DNA of 64,000 nucleotides from assembly GCF_006742205.1 (NCBI RefSeq), contig NZ_AP019721.1, positions 1,798,001 to 1,862,000 on the forward strand, given 5' to 3'. Below the pieces are notes generated by a model. It worked only from the letters and a program-made list of their open reading frames with translations. It had not been told where the DNA came from and ran no database searches. This DNA comes from Staphylococcus epidermidis. GTDB taxonomy: Bacteria > Bacillota > Bacilli > Staphylococcales > Staphylococcaceae. The position numbers and the translations under genes are program-made. Positions 45,264-54,886 of the stretch are shown piece by piece (the stretch's first letter is position 1; each line of letters opens with the position of its first letter).

Positions 45264-46649
45264 TTATGTTAGGTATGACATGAATGATGTAGCTAATCCG
45301 AAATAAATAAGCATACTCACAATGTCATTAATTGTTGTAATAAAAGGACCACTTGCAACAGCAGGATCAATTTTACATTTGTTCATTACTAAAGGAATCA
45401 TTGAACCAACTAATGTACCTACTGTCATTGCGCATGTCAAACTTCCACCTACTATTAAAGCTAATAACGGTTGTCTGAATATGACGACAATAATTAGGAA
45501 AAGGATAACTGCACATACAATACCAGATAATAAACCACTTCCCGCTTCTCGCAATGCAATCTTAAATTTACTCTGTTCATTTATTTCCCCAGTAGATATA
45601 TTACGGACAGAAACGGCTAATGATTGTGTACCAGAATTTCCTGACATACCACTTATAATTGGAATAAATGCTGCAAGTAATGCCACTTGAGATAAAGTAT
45701 CTTCAAAACTACCTAATATTGTAGCAGTAATCATACCCAAAAATGTTAATACAATGAGCCATGGTAACCTTTTACTCGCCGTTTTAAACACTGAGTCACT
45801 TGTAGAATCTATGTCAGATACCCCAGCTAATCGTGAGTAGTCTTCACTTGCTTCTTCATCCATAACATCCAGGATATCATCAATAGTAATAATACCTAGT
45901 AAATGATTTTGATAATCTACAACTGGAACAGCTATAAAATCATAGTCTCTCATTAATTGAGCAATATCTTCTTGGTCATCACCGACATTAGCACTGATGA
46001 CACGTTCACTCATAACATCTTCAATGTATGCATCATTCTCAGCTACAATAAGATCTCTAAGTGATAGAACACCAACAAGTTGTTCATCTTCATTTACTGC
46101 GAATATGACATATATTGTTTCAGCATCAGGCGCTTGTTCTTTTACGTGAATTAACGCTTCTTTAACAGGTGTAGTTGATTTTAAAGAGATAAACTCCGTA
46201 GTCATTATACCGCCGGCAGTATCTTCTTCATAATGTAATAAAGCTTTGATTTCATTAGCTTTATCTTTGTTCATTAATGTTAGCAAACTCGCCACTTTAG
46301 GTTTAGATAACTCATTTAAAATATCTACTGCATTATCGTAAGACATTTCCTCTAAGACATGACTAGCATAGGTAGCGTCCATATTATCAAAAAGGCTCTC
46401 ATAATCATCGTCATCAAAGTCTAATTGATCAAAGAAATTTGCTACTTCTTTGGGTGATAAAAACTCAAATATTTTTTGTCTATTTTCATCATCCGTATCT
46501 TCAAAGTATTCACTTTGTTCATAGTTATGTAATTCTAAAAATTCTTTTCTGAATTCATCTATATCATTTTGATCTAATAATAGATCAAATAATTCTTTAT
46601 CATATACGTCTTCACGAACGTTGTCTTTCATTTCAGTTTCGTTAGACAT
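45264..46649 (-). CDS. mgtE: Magnesium transporter MgtE
   Basis: MgtE is a homodimeric Mg2+ channel gated by cytosolic Mg2+. The 461 residues show the MgtE N domain (FLSPKEVANFFDQLDFDDDDYESLFDNMD and following helices), two CBS domains (about 145-265, MTTEFISLKSTTPVKEAL and MSERVISANVGDDQEDIAQ) and five C-terminal membrane segments. The pore signature GMSGNSGTQSLAVSVR is near residue 335, and the metal-site Asp is in the last helix region (KIDPAVASGPFITTINDIVSML). It lies between rluD and cpaA in one transcript. Confidence 0.95.
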   Translation of the reverse strand: MSNETEMKDNVREDVYDKELFDLLLDQNDIDEFRKEFLELHNYEQSEYFEDTDDENRQKIFEFLSPKEVANFFDQLDFDDDDYESLFDNMDATYASHVLEEMSYDNAVDILNELSKPKVASLLTLMNKDKANEIKALLHYEEDTAGGIMTTEFISLKSTTPVKEALIHVKEQAPDAETIYVIFAVNEDEQLVGVLSLRDLIVAENDAYIEDVMSERVISANVGDDQEDIAQLMRDYDFIAVPVVDYQNHLLGIITIDDILDVMDEEASEDYSRLAGVSDIDSTSDSVFKTASKRLPWLIVLTFLGMITATILGSFEDTLSQVALLAAFIPIISGMSGNSGTQSLAVSVRNISTGEINEQSKFKIALREAGSGLLSGIVCAVILFLIIVVIFRQPLLALIVGGSLTCAMTVGTLVGSMIPLVMNKCKIDPAVASGPFITTINDIVSMLIYFGLATSFMSYLT

Positions 46650-46673
46650 GTTAACACCTCCAAAACATATTTA

Positions 46674-47528
46674 TTATACCATGTTGAATAATTTAATTAA
46701 TTGTTTGTAGTCAACATTTATTAGGTAATGAGATCTATATATGGGGTGGATAAATTCAACTGAACAGCAATGTAACGCTTGTCCATGAACGCAAGGATGA
46801 TTTCCACCGTACAAATCATCACCAATTAATGGATGTCCAATATACTCAAAGTGAACTCGAATTTGATGCGTTCTTCCAGTAAGCAATTTAACCTTACATA
46901 AACTAGCAGTCTCATTTTGCATAAGCCTTTGATAGACTGTTTTTGCATACTTCCCCTTATCATTAACTTCTCGTTTAATGATACTATCACTCCGCCTTGC
47001 AATTGGCGCTTCAATAACACCTGAAGATTGTGTATGGCCATAGGCTAAGGCGACATATTCTTTTTTAAATTTCACCTTTGAAAACAAATGATGTACATGC
47101 CCAAATTTAGCAAATACAACTAAACCTGAAGTATTTCGATCAAGTCGAGTCACAATATGAGGATTTATTTTTTCGCCTTTTTTTGTATAATAAGCAAGCA
47201 CTTGTTCTACTAAACTGCCATGGGGATGTTCTCTAGAAGGTGCACAATTTTGCATTTGTGGCTTGTTTACAATTATCAAATACGCATCCTCATAAATGAC
47301 TTCTAATTCCTTATCGTATGGAATCAAATTCTCACTTGGTGTTTCACATGGAAAATGAACTTCTAATCTATCACCTTTGTTCATAACATGTCTGACAGTT
47401 ACAGGTGAACCGTTTAATAGTAAAGCGCCATTTAATTTAATGGCGCTCAACGTGCGTTTAGAATAATCTTGATTTTTCAAAAAAGTTTTCACTGGTTCTG
47501 ACTGTACAATTTGATATGTTAAAATCAT
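46674..47528 (-). CDS. RluD-family 23S/tRNA pseudouridine synthase
   Basis: The 284-residue protein has an S4-like N-terminus ([19 protein letters not shown]) and the RluA/RluD catalytic motif [16 protein letters not shown], whose Asp is the catalytic nucleophile, near residue 130. The active-site stretches [27 protein letters not shown] follow. It isomerises specific uridines in rRNA or tRNA; the exact site is unknown. It corresponds in position to yjbO of Bacillus. Its ATG overlaps the nadK stop by four bases. Confidence 0.93.
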   Translation of the reverse strand: MILTYQIVQSEPVKTFLKNQDYSKRTLSAIKLNGALLLNGSPVTVRHVMNKGDRLEVHFPCETPSENLIPYDKELEVIYEDAYLIIVNKPQMQNCAPSREHPHGSLVEQVLAYYTKKGEKINPHIVTRLDRNTSGLVVFAKFGHVHHLFSKVKFKKEYVALAYGHTQSSGVIEAPIARRSDSIIKREVNDKGKYAKTVYQRLMQNETASLCKVKLLTGRTHQIRVHFEYIGHPLIGDDLYGGNHPCVHGQALHCCSVEFIHPIYRSHYLINVDYKQLIKLFNMV

Positions 47529-48334
47529 CGTTCATCATCACTAGAAATAAATGAGTCATGTACCCTTTTCCAAAACGGAAATGGACGAAATCTGGCAAAA
47601 CGCACTTTCTCATTAGCAACTCTATACTGTATTGCATTGACGTTTTTGTGCTTAATGCTAACATGATCGATTGTGGTTCTAATCGTATCGTGATTTACCG
47701 GCGTAATTAAACACGTATGATGTTTAGGAAGTACTAATGGCGAGCCAACTGTTCTAAACACTCTATTATTAATAGATGCAATTTCAGCAATTTGCATCGC
47801 TTCAAGTGATGGATGTATGAGCGCACCACCTAAAGCTTTATTATAAGCTGTCGAACCCGAAGGTGTAGATATACACAACCCATCTCCTCTAAATCGTTCG
47901 AAATGTTTACCTCTTATATTGACGTCTACAACCAATGTTGAGCCATTTTCAGTTTTCATTGTTGCTTCATTTAAAGCAAGGTATCTCGTTTCATAACCAT
48001 TATCGTTATACCTGACTATTAATTCTAAAAGTGGATATTCAATAACTTGAAACTCCGAATTATTAATTTCAATAATAAGCTTTTCAACTTCATGAGGTAA
48101 CCAATCTGCATAAAATCCTAAATGACCGGTGTGTATCCCGACAAAAGCAACTTTGGATAACATATGACTATATTGATGGAAAGCTTGTAGTAACGTTCCA
48201 TCTCCCCCAACTGAAATGACAATTTCAGGATTTTCGCTATCTTCTACCATTTGAAAATCTTTCATATGATTGATCATTTTATGCTTTAATGCATTCGATT
48301 TTGAATCACCTTTAGTAAGGATTGTATAACGCAT
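47525..48334 (-). CDS. nadK: NAD kinase
   Basis: NAD kinase phosphorylates NAD+ to NADP+ using ATP or polyphosphate. The 269-residue protein has the signature [16 protein letters not shown] near residue 40, [16 protein letters not shown] (the NE-D type nucleotide contact), [23 protein letters not shown] near residue 148 and the C-terminal [11 protein letters not shown]. The length equals that of other staphylococcal PpnK proteins. It sits between relQ and the pseudouridine synthase gene, the same order as yjbM-yjbN-yjbO in Bacillus. Confidence 0.96.
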   Translation of the reverse strand: MRYTILTKGDSKSNALKHKMINHMKDFQMVEDSENPEIVISVGGDGTLLQAFHQYSHMLSKVAFVGIHTGHLGFYADWLPHEVEKLIIEINNSEFQVIEYPLLELIVRYNDNGYETRYLALNEATMKTENGSTLVVDVNIRGKHFERFRGDGLCISTPSGSTAYNKALGGALIHPSLEAMQIAEIASINNRVFRTVGSPLVLPKHHTCLITPVNHDTIRTTIDHVSIKHKNVNAIQYRVANEKVRFARFRPFPFWKRVHDSFISSDDER

Positions 48335-48347
48335 GATTTACACCTCA

Positions 48348-48983
48348 TTAATCATTTTCATGTTTCTTAGCACGTTTTTGCGTGTAATACTTTTGAGCTT
48401 CTTGAATTTCATCTTTAATTTCGGACATTTCTTCATCTAATAAATATGCCGCTTCTGCTGCTCTTTCTAAACGATGTTGAATCTCATCTGGGTATGCCCC
48501 ATCATATTTATACCTTAATGTATGTTCGATTGTAGCCCAGAAGTTCATTGCTAAGGTTCTGATTTGAATTTCAGCCAAGATGTGCTTTTGTCCACTTAGT
48601 GTTTCAATAGGATATTTAATAATCACGTGATAAGAACGATAGCCACTTGCTTTTGTATTTCGAATGTAATCTCTTTCTTCTATAACCTTGAAATCTTGAC
48701 GTTGTCTTAATATATCAACAACTATGTCAATATCATCCACGAATTGACACATAATTCTAAGACCAGCTATATCGTACATTTCTTCATGTAAACAATCAAA
48801 AGGGATACCCCTTTTGTTCGCTTTGTCTATAACGCTTGAAATAGGTTTTACCCTTCCAGTCACAAATTCAATTGGTGAATTATGTTCTCCCACTTCATAT
48901 TGTTTTCTTAATCCTTTAAGTTTTACTTTTAACTCATCAACAGCTTGCTTATATGGCGTTAAAAATTGATCCCACTGATTCAT
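48348..48983 (-). CDS. relQ: Small alarmone synthetase RelQ
   Basis: RelQ makes (p)ppGpp from GTP/GDP and ATP in response to cell-wall stress. The 211-residue protein holds only a RelA/SpoT synthetase domain: PIEFVTGRVKPISSVIDKANKRG, MYDIAGLRIMCQFVDDID (catalytic Asp region near residue 75), NTKASGYRSYHVII, and AEIQIRTLAMNFWATIEHTLRYKYDG with the conserved Glu. No hydrolase or TGS/ACT domains are present. The gene is 16 bases behind the UPF0738 gene and 13 before nadK, the conserved operon of small alarmone synthetase 1. Confidence 0.96.
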   Translation of the reverse strand: MNQWDQFLTPYKQAVDELKVKLKGLRKQYEVGEHNSPIEFVTGRVKPISSVIDKANKRGIPFDCLHEEMYDIAGLRIMCQFVDDIDIVVDILRQRQDFKVIEERDYIRNTKASGYRSYHVIIKYPIETLSGQKHILAEIQIRTLAMNFWATIEHTLRYKYDGAYPDEIQHRLERAAEAAYLLDEEMSEIKDEIQEAQKYYTQKRAKKHEND

Positions 48984-48999
48984 TTTGTTTCACTCCGCT

Positions 49000-49347
49000 T
49001 CACTCTAGTTCGAAAGTTTTTTCAACAGCTGAAACAAACTCCTTACCATAGTTATTGTTTCCTTCTATGTTATTCAAAACATAATCTAATTCTTCTTGGA
49101 AATGCTTTAGTTCTAAATGATTATTAATAATGATTCGTTTATCTCTATTCTCATGCAACATCGACCATGTTTCCTGAACAAAAATCAAATAAGAATATGA
49201 TTGTCCATCATCTAAAAGATAAGCAAAACCATAATTATCACTATCAACAAGCATTTGACCTACCTCTTCTAGTCCCTCTGTAGATTCTTCTGAGAAGCAA
49301 TAAACGCCATCATCTTTTAATTTAATTTCATTTATGTAAATACGCAT
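49000..49347 (-). CDS. UPF0738 family protein (YjbL-like)
   Basis: The 115-residue acidic protein starts [20 protein letters not shown] and has a central hydrophobic run [14 protein letters not shown]. Its position immediately before relQ and its size identify it with the UPF0738/YjbL family; no biochemical role is known. AAGGAGG lies 8 bases upstream of the ATG. It is the first gene of the relQ-nadK-rluD-mgtE-cpaA row, and the 265-base gap to the divergent yjbK gene must hold the operon promoter. Confidence 0.85.
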   Translation of the reverse strand: MRIYINEIKLKDDGVYCFSEESTEGLEEVGQMLVDSDNYGFAYLLDDGQSYSYLIFVQETWSMLHENRDKRIIINNHLELKHFQEELDYVLNNIEGNNNYGKEFVSAVEKTFELE

Positions 49348-49612
49348 GCTTGTTTCCTCCTTATTCCATACTAGTTTAACATATTACAACCTATCAAAAC
49401 ACGCTACAACTCACAGAAAAATCTTCTAGTCTCTCATGTTTTTACTGTTATCATTACTCATACTTTTATGATGATTTAGTGATCACCACAATCCTTTTAT
49501 CATGTAACTAACCTAGTAAATTTAAGTTTCAACTTTTACTTATAGTGTTTGACTTTAATTATAAATCAAAATTCGTCATAATAAGACGTGCTAAATTTAC
49601 AATAGCTAAAAC

Positions 49613-50221
49613 ATGATAGAGGTGACTTTTATGTCTACGAATAATGAGATTGAATTTAAACAAATACTAGATCAAGATACTTACTCAAAAATCTATGAAC
49701 ACTATTTCAAAAATCAATCACCTTTTAAGCAAACTAATTTCTATATCGACACAGAGAATTTTAAATTAAAACAGCATCATGCTGCTTTGCGTATAAGGGT
49801 AAAAGATTATATGTTTGAAATGACTTTAAAAGTCCCTGCTGAAGTTGGATTGACAGAATATAATCACTCAGTAAATATAGAACCTGAACTTGATATGTCA
49901 CTTCAACTTTCTCAATTACCCAACGATATTAGAAATATTTTAGAACAGGACTTTAATATTTTAGAAAATGAGCTTAAAGTACTAGGAAACTTAACTACCT
50001 ATCGTTTAGAAACCGATTATCAAAATGAATTACTAGTATTAGATAAGAGTGAATATCTCGGCAAAACTGATTATGAATTAGAGTTTGAAGTTCATTCTTA
50101 TGATGAAGGATATTCAAAATTTAAAACTTTACTTCAACATTTTAATCTTCAACATCAAAAACCCTTGAATAAAGTGCAACGTTTTTTTCAAGAAAAACAA
50201 AATGCAAGTGATAAAGAGTAA
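49613..50221 (+). CDS. CYTH-domain triphosphatase-like protein (YjbK)
   Basis: The protein carries the ExExK signature (NNEIEFKQIL) that names the CYTH fold, several beta strands with charged inward residues (ALRIRVKDYMFEMTLK, YRLETDY, LLVLDKSEYLG, DYELEFEVHSYDEG) and a C-terminal KPLNKVQRFFQ. YjbK-type proteins are inorganic triphosphatase-like. Two starts are possible: ATG 49613 and ATG 49631 (MSTNNEIEF); the latter has GAGGTG 9 bases upstream and is likely correct. The gene begins the yjbK-yjbI-yjbH row. Confidence 0.88.
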   Translation: MIEVTFMSTNNEIEFKQILDQDTYSKIYEHYFKNQSPFKQTNFYIDTENFKLKQHHAALRIRVKDYMFEMTLKVPAEVGLTEYNHSVNIEPELDMSLQLSQLPNDIRNILEQDFNILENELKVLGNLTTYRLETDYQNELLVLDKSEYLGKTDYELEFEVHSYDEGYSKFKTLLQHFNLQHQKPLNKVQRFFQEKQNASDKE

Positions 50222-50302
50222 CAGTTGTCGATAAGGCAAATTACTTTTAAATGTAAAAATTCATGTTATATTAGATATATATTAATGGAACACGGTGATA
50301 TT

Positions 50303-50668
50303 ATGTCTAAAACACCATATGAGTTGATTGGTCAAAAAGCCTTGTATCAAATGATTGATCATTTCTATCAACTTGTCGAGAAAGATTCTCGTATCAATCA
50401 TTTATTCCCAGGCGATTTCAAGGAAACCAGTCGAAAGCAGAAGCAATTTTTGACACAGTTTCTTGGAGGTCCTGACTTATATACCCAAGAACATGGTCAT
50501 CCCATGTTAAAACGAAGACATATGGAATTTACAATTAGCGAGTATGAACGTGATGCATGGCTTGAGAACATGCATACTGCTATTCAACACGCCAAACTTC
50601 CTGCGGGTGTAGGCGATTACTTGTTTGAGCGATTAAGACTTACTGCAAATCACATGGTAAATTCCTAA
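50303..50668 (+). CDS. Truncated haemoglobin (group II, YjbI)
   Basis: The 121-residue protein matches two-over-two globins of group II: YELIGQKALYQMIDHFYQLV, HLFPGDFKETSRKQKQFLTQFLGGPDLYTQEHGHPMLKRRHMEFTI and DAWLENMHTAI, with the proximal His in the RRHMEF helix and the Trp of WLENM typical of the group. Such globins bind O2 or NO. In staphylococci this one lies before yjbH and may protect it or Spx signalling from NO and disulfide stress. ATG 50303 is chosen; an upstream ATG 50285 is possible. Confidence 0.92.
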   Translation: MSKTPYELIGQKALYQMIDHFYQLVEKDSRINHLFPGDFKETSRKQKQFLTQFLGGPDLYTQEHGHPMLKRRHMEFTISEYERDAWLENMHTAIQHAKLPAGVGDYLFERLRLTANHMVNS

Positions 50669-50690
50669 ATTTAATTGTAGGTGAAAATAC

Positions 50691-51488
50691 ATGGCTGAAG
50701 AATTAAGAATCATGGAGAATAAGAGTCGTGAAGATACTAATCTATCACCTGTTAGCAAAATAGAAATCTATTCTTTTTTTGATCCTTTTAGCAAAGATTG
50801 TTTTAAATTATCTGCAATCTTATCAAAATTAAGAATTGAATATAATAAATATATAAAGGTAAGACATATTTTAAACCCTTCTTTAAAGGTATTAACTAAG
50901 TGTCAAGCTCAAAGTACTTCAGATTTTGACAATATTGCACTTGCCTATAAAGCCGCTGAACTTCAAGGTCGTATCAGAGCAGAAAGATTTATACATTTAA
51001 TGCAAAATGAAATCATTCCAAAACGTGATATTATTACCGAAGATATGATTTCTGATTGTATTAATAATGCCGGCATTGACTATCAAGTTTTTAAAGAAGA
51101 CTTGCAAAAGGACAAGTTGACTGACAGCTTGAAAGTTGATCTTCACATTGCAAGAGAAATGGAAATAGAACAAGCTCCCTCACTTGTTTTTTTCAGCGAA
51201 AATGTTCATGAAGAAGGTTTAAAAGTCGAAGGATTATATCCTTATCATATTTATACTTACATTATTAATGAGTTAATGGGACAACCTATAGAGAAAAATC
51301 TTCCTCCAAAATTAGAATACTACATTCAAAAGAAACAACTAGTAACAATGGAAGAACTTTTAACGATCTATGAATGGCCTGAAAAATTGCTAAATAAAGA
51401 ATTAAAGAAACTCACACTTCAACAAAAAGTTGAAAAGTTGCAATATCCAGAGGGAGAATTTTGGAAATCTAAAATGCCTCAGTGTTAA
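50691..51488 (+). CDS. yjbH: Spx adaptor protein YjbH
   Basis: YjbH binds Spx and delivers it to ClpXP; disulfide stress makes YjbH aggregate and Spx accumulate. The 265-residue protein has the DsbA/thioredoxin-like N-terminal fold (IEIYSFFDPFSKDCFKLSAIL), with only one Cys left of the usual Cys-rich start, a helical insert, a C-terminal thioredoxin strand (EQAPSLVFFSENVHEEGLKVEGLYPYHIY) and a typical tail. spxA itself lies 4.5 kb away at 55,964. It follows the globin gene by 22 bases and ends before a strong terminator. Confidence 0.92.
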   Translation: MAEELRIMENKSREDTNLSPVSKIEIYSFFDPFSKDCFKLSAILSKLRIEYNKYIKVRHILNPSLKVLTKCQAQSTSDFDNIALAYKAAELQGRIRAERFIHLMQNEIIPKRDIITEDMISDCINNAGIDYQVFKEDLQKDKLTDSLKVDLHIAREMEIEQAPSLVFFSENVHEEGLKVEGLYPYHIYTYIINELMGQPIEKNLPPKLEYYIQKKQLVTMEELLTIYEWPEKLLNKELKKLTLQQKVEKLQYPEGEFWKSKMPQC

Positions 51489-51611
51489 TGATAGATATGA
51501 TGAGAGCTATACAAATTTCATTTTGAAAATTATATCTTAATTACGATAGCGTGGACTCTCGAGTATAAAAAGAAGAATTCACATTTATGTTTAACTCAGT
51601 TATCTATAATT

Positions 51612-51658
51612 TAAAAAAATCGCCTATGACGTGAATAGTTGTCATAGGCGATTTTTAA
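51612..51658 (+). terminator. Terminator of the yjbKIH row
   Basis: A 16-base stem AAAAATCGCCTATGAC/GTCATAGGCGATTTTT with T run on the plus strand, about 125 bases after yjbH. Confidence 0.9.
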
Positions 51659-51750
51659 TATTTACTGATTTATTTTTTATTAAAAATATACACAATAATG
51701 TATATATCATGTATAGCAATAATTTTTAAATTCACTTTAAAAATTTGCAA

Positions 51751-51850
51751 ATAAAAAAACGCCGTGTCTGATTACACGACGCTAAACAAAGGGGATGGGA
51801 GAAATTTTTCACTTCAAACAAAGGGGTATGTTTGTTATGTGATTAATTTC
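51751..51850 (-). ncRNA. rsaE: RsaE (RoxS) small regulatory RNA
   Basis: The minus strand from 51850 starts GAAATTAATCACATAACAAA and contains two unpaired C-rich seeds, ACCCCTTTGTTTG and UCCCAUCCCCUUUG in RNA form. It ends with the terminator GCGTCGTGT/ACACGGCGT plus T7. This equals RsaE of staphylococci as I recall it, which base-pairs with ribosome sites of TCA-cycle, folate and redox mRNAs. TTGAAA and TATATT with 17-base spacing precede the start. It lies between yjbH and pepF, as in S. aureus. Confidence 0.92.
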
Positions 51851-51951
51851 ATGTTCATAATATAACACGGTAAAATATCCTTTTCAACCCTTGTTTATTC
51901 ATAAAATTAAATTGTCACAATCTGTTCATATTGTAAGCGAATTTAATTCTA

Positions 51952-53760
51952 CTAAGCTTTCATTAACTTTTCAAAAGCATCTAATTTTTGTTCGAATACT
52001 TCACAAGCTTCCTCTATTGGTTGAGGTGTTGTCATGTCAACACCTGCATTTTTTAAAATTTCAATCGGATAGTTTGAGCTACCCTTTTTTAAGAATTCAT
52101 TGATATATCGTTCAACAGCAGGTTGACCCTCAGTTAAAATTTGATGACTTAAACTTTGAGCTGCACTATAACCAGTTGCGTATTGATATACATAATAATT
52201 CATATAGAAATGAGGAATACGTGACCATTCTTTACTAATATCATCGTCAGTTTCTACTGCTTCACCAAAATATAGTTTGTTCAGTTTAGCATATTCTTCA
52301 TTCATACGATTTGGCGTTAACGGCTCCCCAGCTTCTTCTATTTGATGTATTTTATGTTCAAATTCAGCAAACATTGTTTGACGGAATAGTGTTGCTCTAA
52401 ATCGTTCTAATTCTTGGTTAAGTAACAATAGACGTCGTTCATCATCTAAATGTTTGTCCATGTAGTCACTAAGTAAAGCCTCATTACAAGTTGATGCTAC
52501 CTCAGCGACAAAGATTGTATAATCGCTTAAATTTGATGGTTGATTCTGTCTACTAAAGTAACTATGTGCAGAGTGACCAAATTCATGTACTAAAGTATAT
52601 AAATCAGAAACAGTGTCTGACCAGTTAAGTAAAATGAAAGGATTAGTTAAATGTCCACCGGATGAATATCCGCCTGAACGTTTACCTTTATTTTCATATA
52701 CATCGACCCAACGGTTATCTAGACCTTCCTTAACCACGTTTAAGTATTCTTCTCCCATTGGCTCAAGTGCTTTTAACATCCAGGATTTTGCCTCTTCATA
52801 TGGCATTTCAAATTTGACATCTTTAACAAGAGGTGTATAAAGATCATACATTTTTAAATCGTCTAAACCTAGTAACTCTTGTCTAAGCTTCGTGTATCTG
52901 TGTAATAAAGGTAAGTATTTATGGACCGTTTTGATTAAGTTATCGTAAACAGCTTCTGGAATATGATTATTACTTAAAGCTCTTTCACGTGCTGAACGAT
53001 AATGATGAGTTCTAGCATTAAATACATTTTTCTTAACCTCACCAGCTAAAGTAGCACCTAGCGTGTTATTATGCGCACCGTATGCTTTATAAACATTTCT
53101 AAAAGCAGAAGCTCTTAACTCACGATCATCAGACTCTAAATACTTGATAAATGTACCTTGTGTTAAAGGATAAGCTTGACCATCTTTATCTATAGCATCT
53201 TCAAATTCTAAATCTGCATTGCTGAACATTCCATATACATTAGAAGGCGTTGAAAGTGCGTCTTGTGCTTCTGTTAATAACTTTTCTGTATTCGCATCTA
53301 ATATATGTGGACGTTTCTCATTAATCAATTTCAAATCGAATTCATATCGTTTTAAATCATCATTAGAATCGATAAAAGATTGAATAGTAGCTTCATCTAG
53401 TTGTAAAATTTCAGGTACTAAAAAACTCCATGCAGAGCTATATTTAATAACAAGTTGATGTGCACGCGCTTCTAAACCGGTATATTTATCATTTGCAGTA
53501 TCTTGATCTTGTTTTAAATGTGCGTATACATATACCTTTTCTAATTTTGTACCTAACTCGTCTTCAAGACTTAGCGCTTCATATAATGTTTCAGCACTTT
53601 CACCAAGATGACCTTTAAATTTTTCTTCTTCACCTATTTTAGCTTCAATACTTTTAAAAGCTTCTTCAAATGCTTCATCACTTTTAAAAATAGTTGTTAA
53701 ATCCCATGTATATTCAGGATATTTACGTTCCTGTTCTTCTCTTGTTAATTGTTGACTCAT
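51952..53760 (-). CDS. pepF: Oligoendopeptidase F
   Basis: This M3B zinc metallopeptidase hydrolyses peptides of roughly 7-17 residues in the cytoplasm. The 602-residue protein has the zinc site LVHEFGHSAHSYFS (HExxH near residue 390) with the downstream Glu ligand in IFVAEVASTCNEALL. The helical N-terminal half (EEQERKYPEYTWDLTTIFKSDEAFEE) is typical of PepF. AGGAGG precedes the start. It stands in the conserved cluster spxA-mecA-coiA-pepF-rsaE-yjbH, as in S. aureus. Confidence 0.95.
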   Translation of the reverse strand: MSQQLTREEQERKYPEYTWDLTTIFKSDEAFEEAFKSIEAKIGEEEKFKGHLGESAETLYEALSLEDELGTKLEKVYVYAHLKQDQDTANDKYTGLEARAHQLVIKYSSAWSFLVPEILQLDEATIQSFIDSNDDLKRYEFDLKLINEKRPHILDANTEKLLTEAQDALSTPSNVYGMFSNADLEFEDAIDKDGQAYPLTQGTFIKYLESDDRELRASAFRNVYKAYGAHNNTLGATLAGEVKKNVFNARTHHYRSARERALSNNHIPEAVYDNLIKTVHKYLPLLHRYTKLRQELLGLDDLKMYDLYTPLVKDVKFEMPYEEAKSWMLKALEPMGEEYLNVVKEGLDNRWVDVYENKGKRSGGYSSGGHLTNPFILLNWSDTVSDLYTLVHEFGHSAHSYFSRQNQPSNLSDYTIFVAEVASTCNEALLSDYMDKHLDDERRLLLLNQELERFRATLFRQTMFAEFEHKIHQIEEAGEPLTPNRMNEEYAKLNKLYFGEAVETDDDISKEWSRIPHFYMNYYVYQYATGYSAAQSLSHQILTEGQPAVERYINEFLKKGSSNYPIEILKNAGVDMTTPQPIEEACEVFEQKLDAFEKLMKA

Positions 53761-53810
53761 AATGTAAACCTCCTTAATAATCTGAATAGCTTAATTTTCT
53801 CATTTTAGCA

Positions 53811-54797
53811 CTACTTTTGCACGTTTAAGCTTTCGTGTTCATATAAATAATCAAATTCACGTAAAATAGTGCTTAATATTTGACGTTTGTCGTATTGAAA
53901 CGTTGCAAACACCCTAAACTTCACTTGACTAAGAAGTTGTTTACATAATTCGTTGTCATTTAATGTTCTTCTTAGCAACAAATATTTTAATTGCCATTCT
54001 ATTGGATGCGTTATTAAATATATTTGATGTGGTACAACATATCCTAATTTAGAAATTACATCAGAATCATACATATTTAATTGATACATGGCACTGAGTG
54101 TAGGTTCTAAAACACTGTGACGCTTTCTACAATAGTTTATATAACGTTGTATATTAGAAGCAGATAACCTAAAATTGGGAACATTATTTGATTGAAAAGT
54201 CATATTTATTATATCTTCAAATTTTAAAACTTTTCTTTGAGCAACAAAATTTTTACCGCCTACATGTTGAAGTTGACTATATAATATTAATACAAACTTT
54301 TTGGAATCCCATGTTACTAATGTTCTATTAATTGGATGAATAAAAGCACTTTGAAATGGTGATAATTTAACGTATTTATATTTCAAAGGAACATCTTTAA
54401 TAATCCAAATCACATTCAAACCTATTCGCTTTAAACCAGTTGTTCGGCGAATAATTTTACTGATACTTATTTTAGAAAATTGAACTTCAATTGCATTTTC
54501 TTGATTGATCACAATATCTGGATATTGCAAAACTTCTTTGTAATAAGGTTCAATTTCCACGTTAAAATTCAATGCTTTATAAATTCTTGCTAAATATAAC
54601 TTTGCTTCATAATGTTCAACTGATTCTGACTTTGAACAGTGGTGATTAAAACGTGTTTTATGCGCAAAGTGAGCTATTAAAGTCATCCCTTGTTTGAGTA
54701 TCACCTCAGACTTACAGTGAGGACATTGATATTTATCAAATTTGTTTGCATGTTGCGCTAAAATTTTCTGACCTTGCTGATTGATTGCCATTAACAT
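53811..54797 (-). CDS. coiA: Competence protein CoiA-like
   Basis: The 328-residue protein matches CoiA: a zinc-finger-like start (KYQCPHCKSEVILKQGMTLIAHFAHKTRFNHHCSKSESVEHYEAKL) followed by a nuclease-like core with FNVEIEPYYKEVLQYPDIVI and NAIEVQFSKISISKI, containing the E-x-Q motif of restriction-endonuclease folds. CoiA is needed for transformation in streptococci, probably in recombination of taken-up DNA. It lies 50 bases before pepF in the same direction. The first two codons may be superfluous (ATG 54797 or ATG 54791); the site GAGGAG suits the first. Confidence 0.9.
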   Translation of the reverse strand: MLMAINQQGQKILAQHANKFDKYQCPHCKSEVILKQGMTLIAHFAHKTRFNHHCSKSESVEHYEAKLYLARIYKALNFNVEIEPYYKEVLQYPDIVINQENAIEVQFSKISISKIIRRTTGLKRIGLNVIWIIKDVPLKYKYVKLSPFQSAFIHPINRTLVTWDSKKFVLILYSQLQHVGGKNFVAQRKVLKFEDIINMTFQSNNVPNFRLSASNIQRYINYCRKRHSVLEPTLSAMYQLNMYDSDVISKLGYVVPHQIYLITHPIEWQLKYLLLRRTLNDNELCKQLLSQVKFRVFATFQYDKRQILSTILREFDYLYEHESLNVQK

Positions 54798-54847
54798 CTC
54801 CTCACCCCATTATTAATAACGGAGTACAGCATAGTTTTACTTTTTAA

Positions 54848-54878
54848 AATAAAAAAAGGTGCCCAATGGCACCTTTTA
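54848..54878 (-). terminator. Terminator of mecA
   Basis: AAAAGGTGCC/GGCACCTTTT with a 4-base loop, followed on the minus strand by TTTTTATTTT. It lies 9 bases after the mecA stop. Confidence 0.92.
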
Positions 54879-54886
54879 AATCATTA

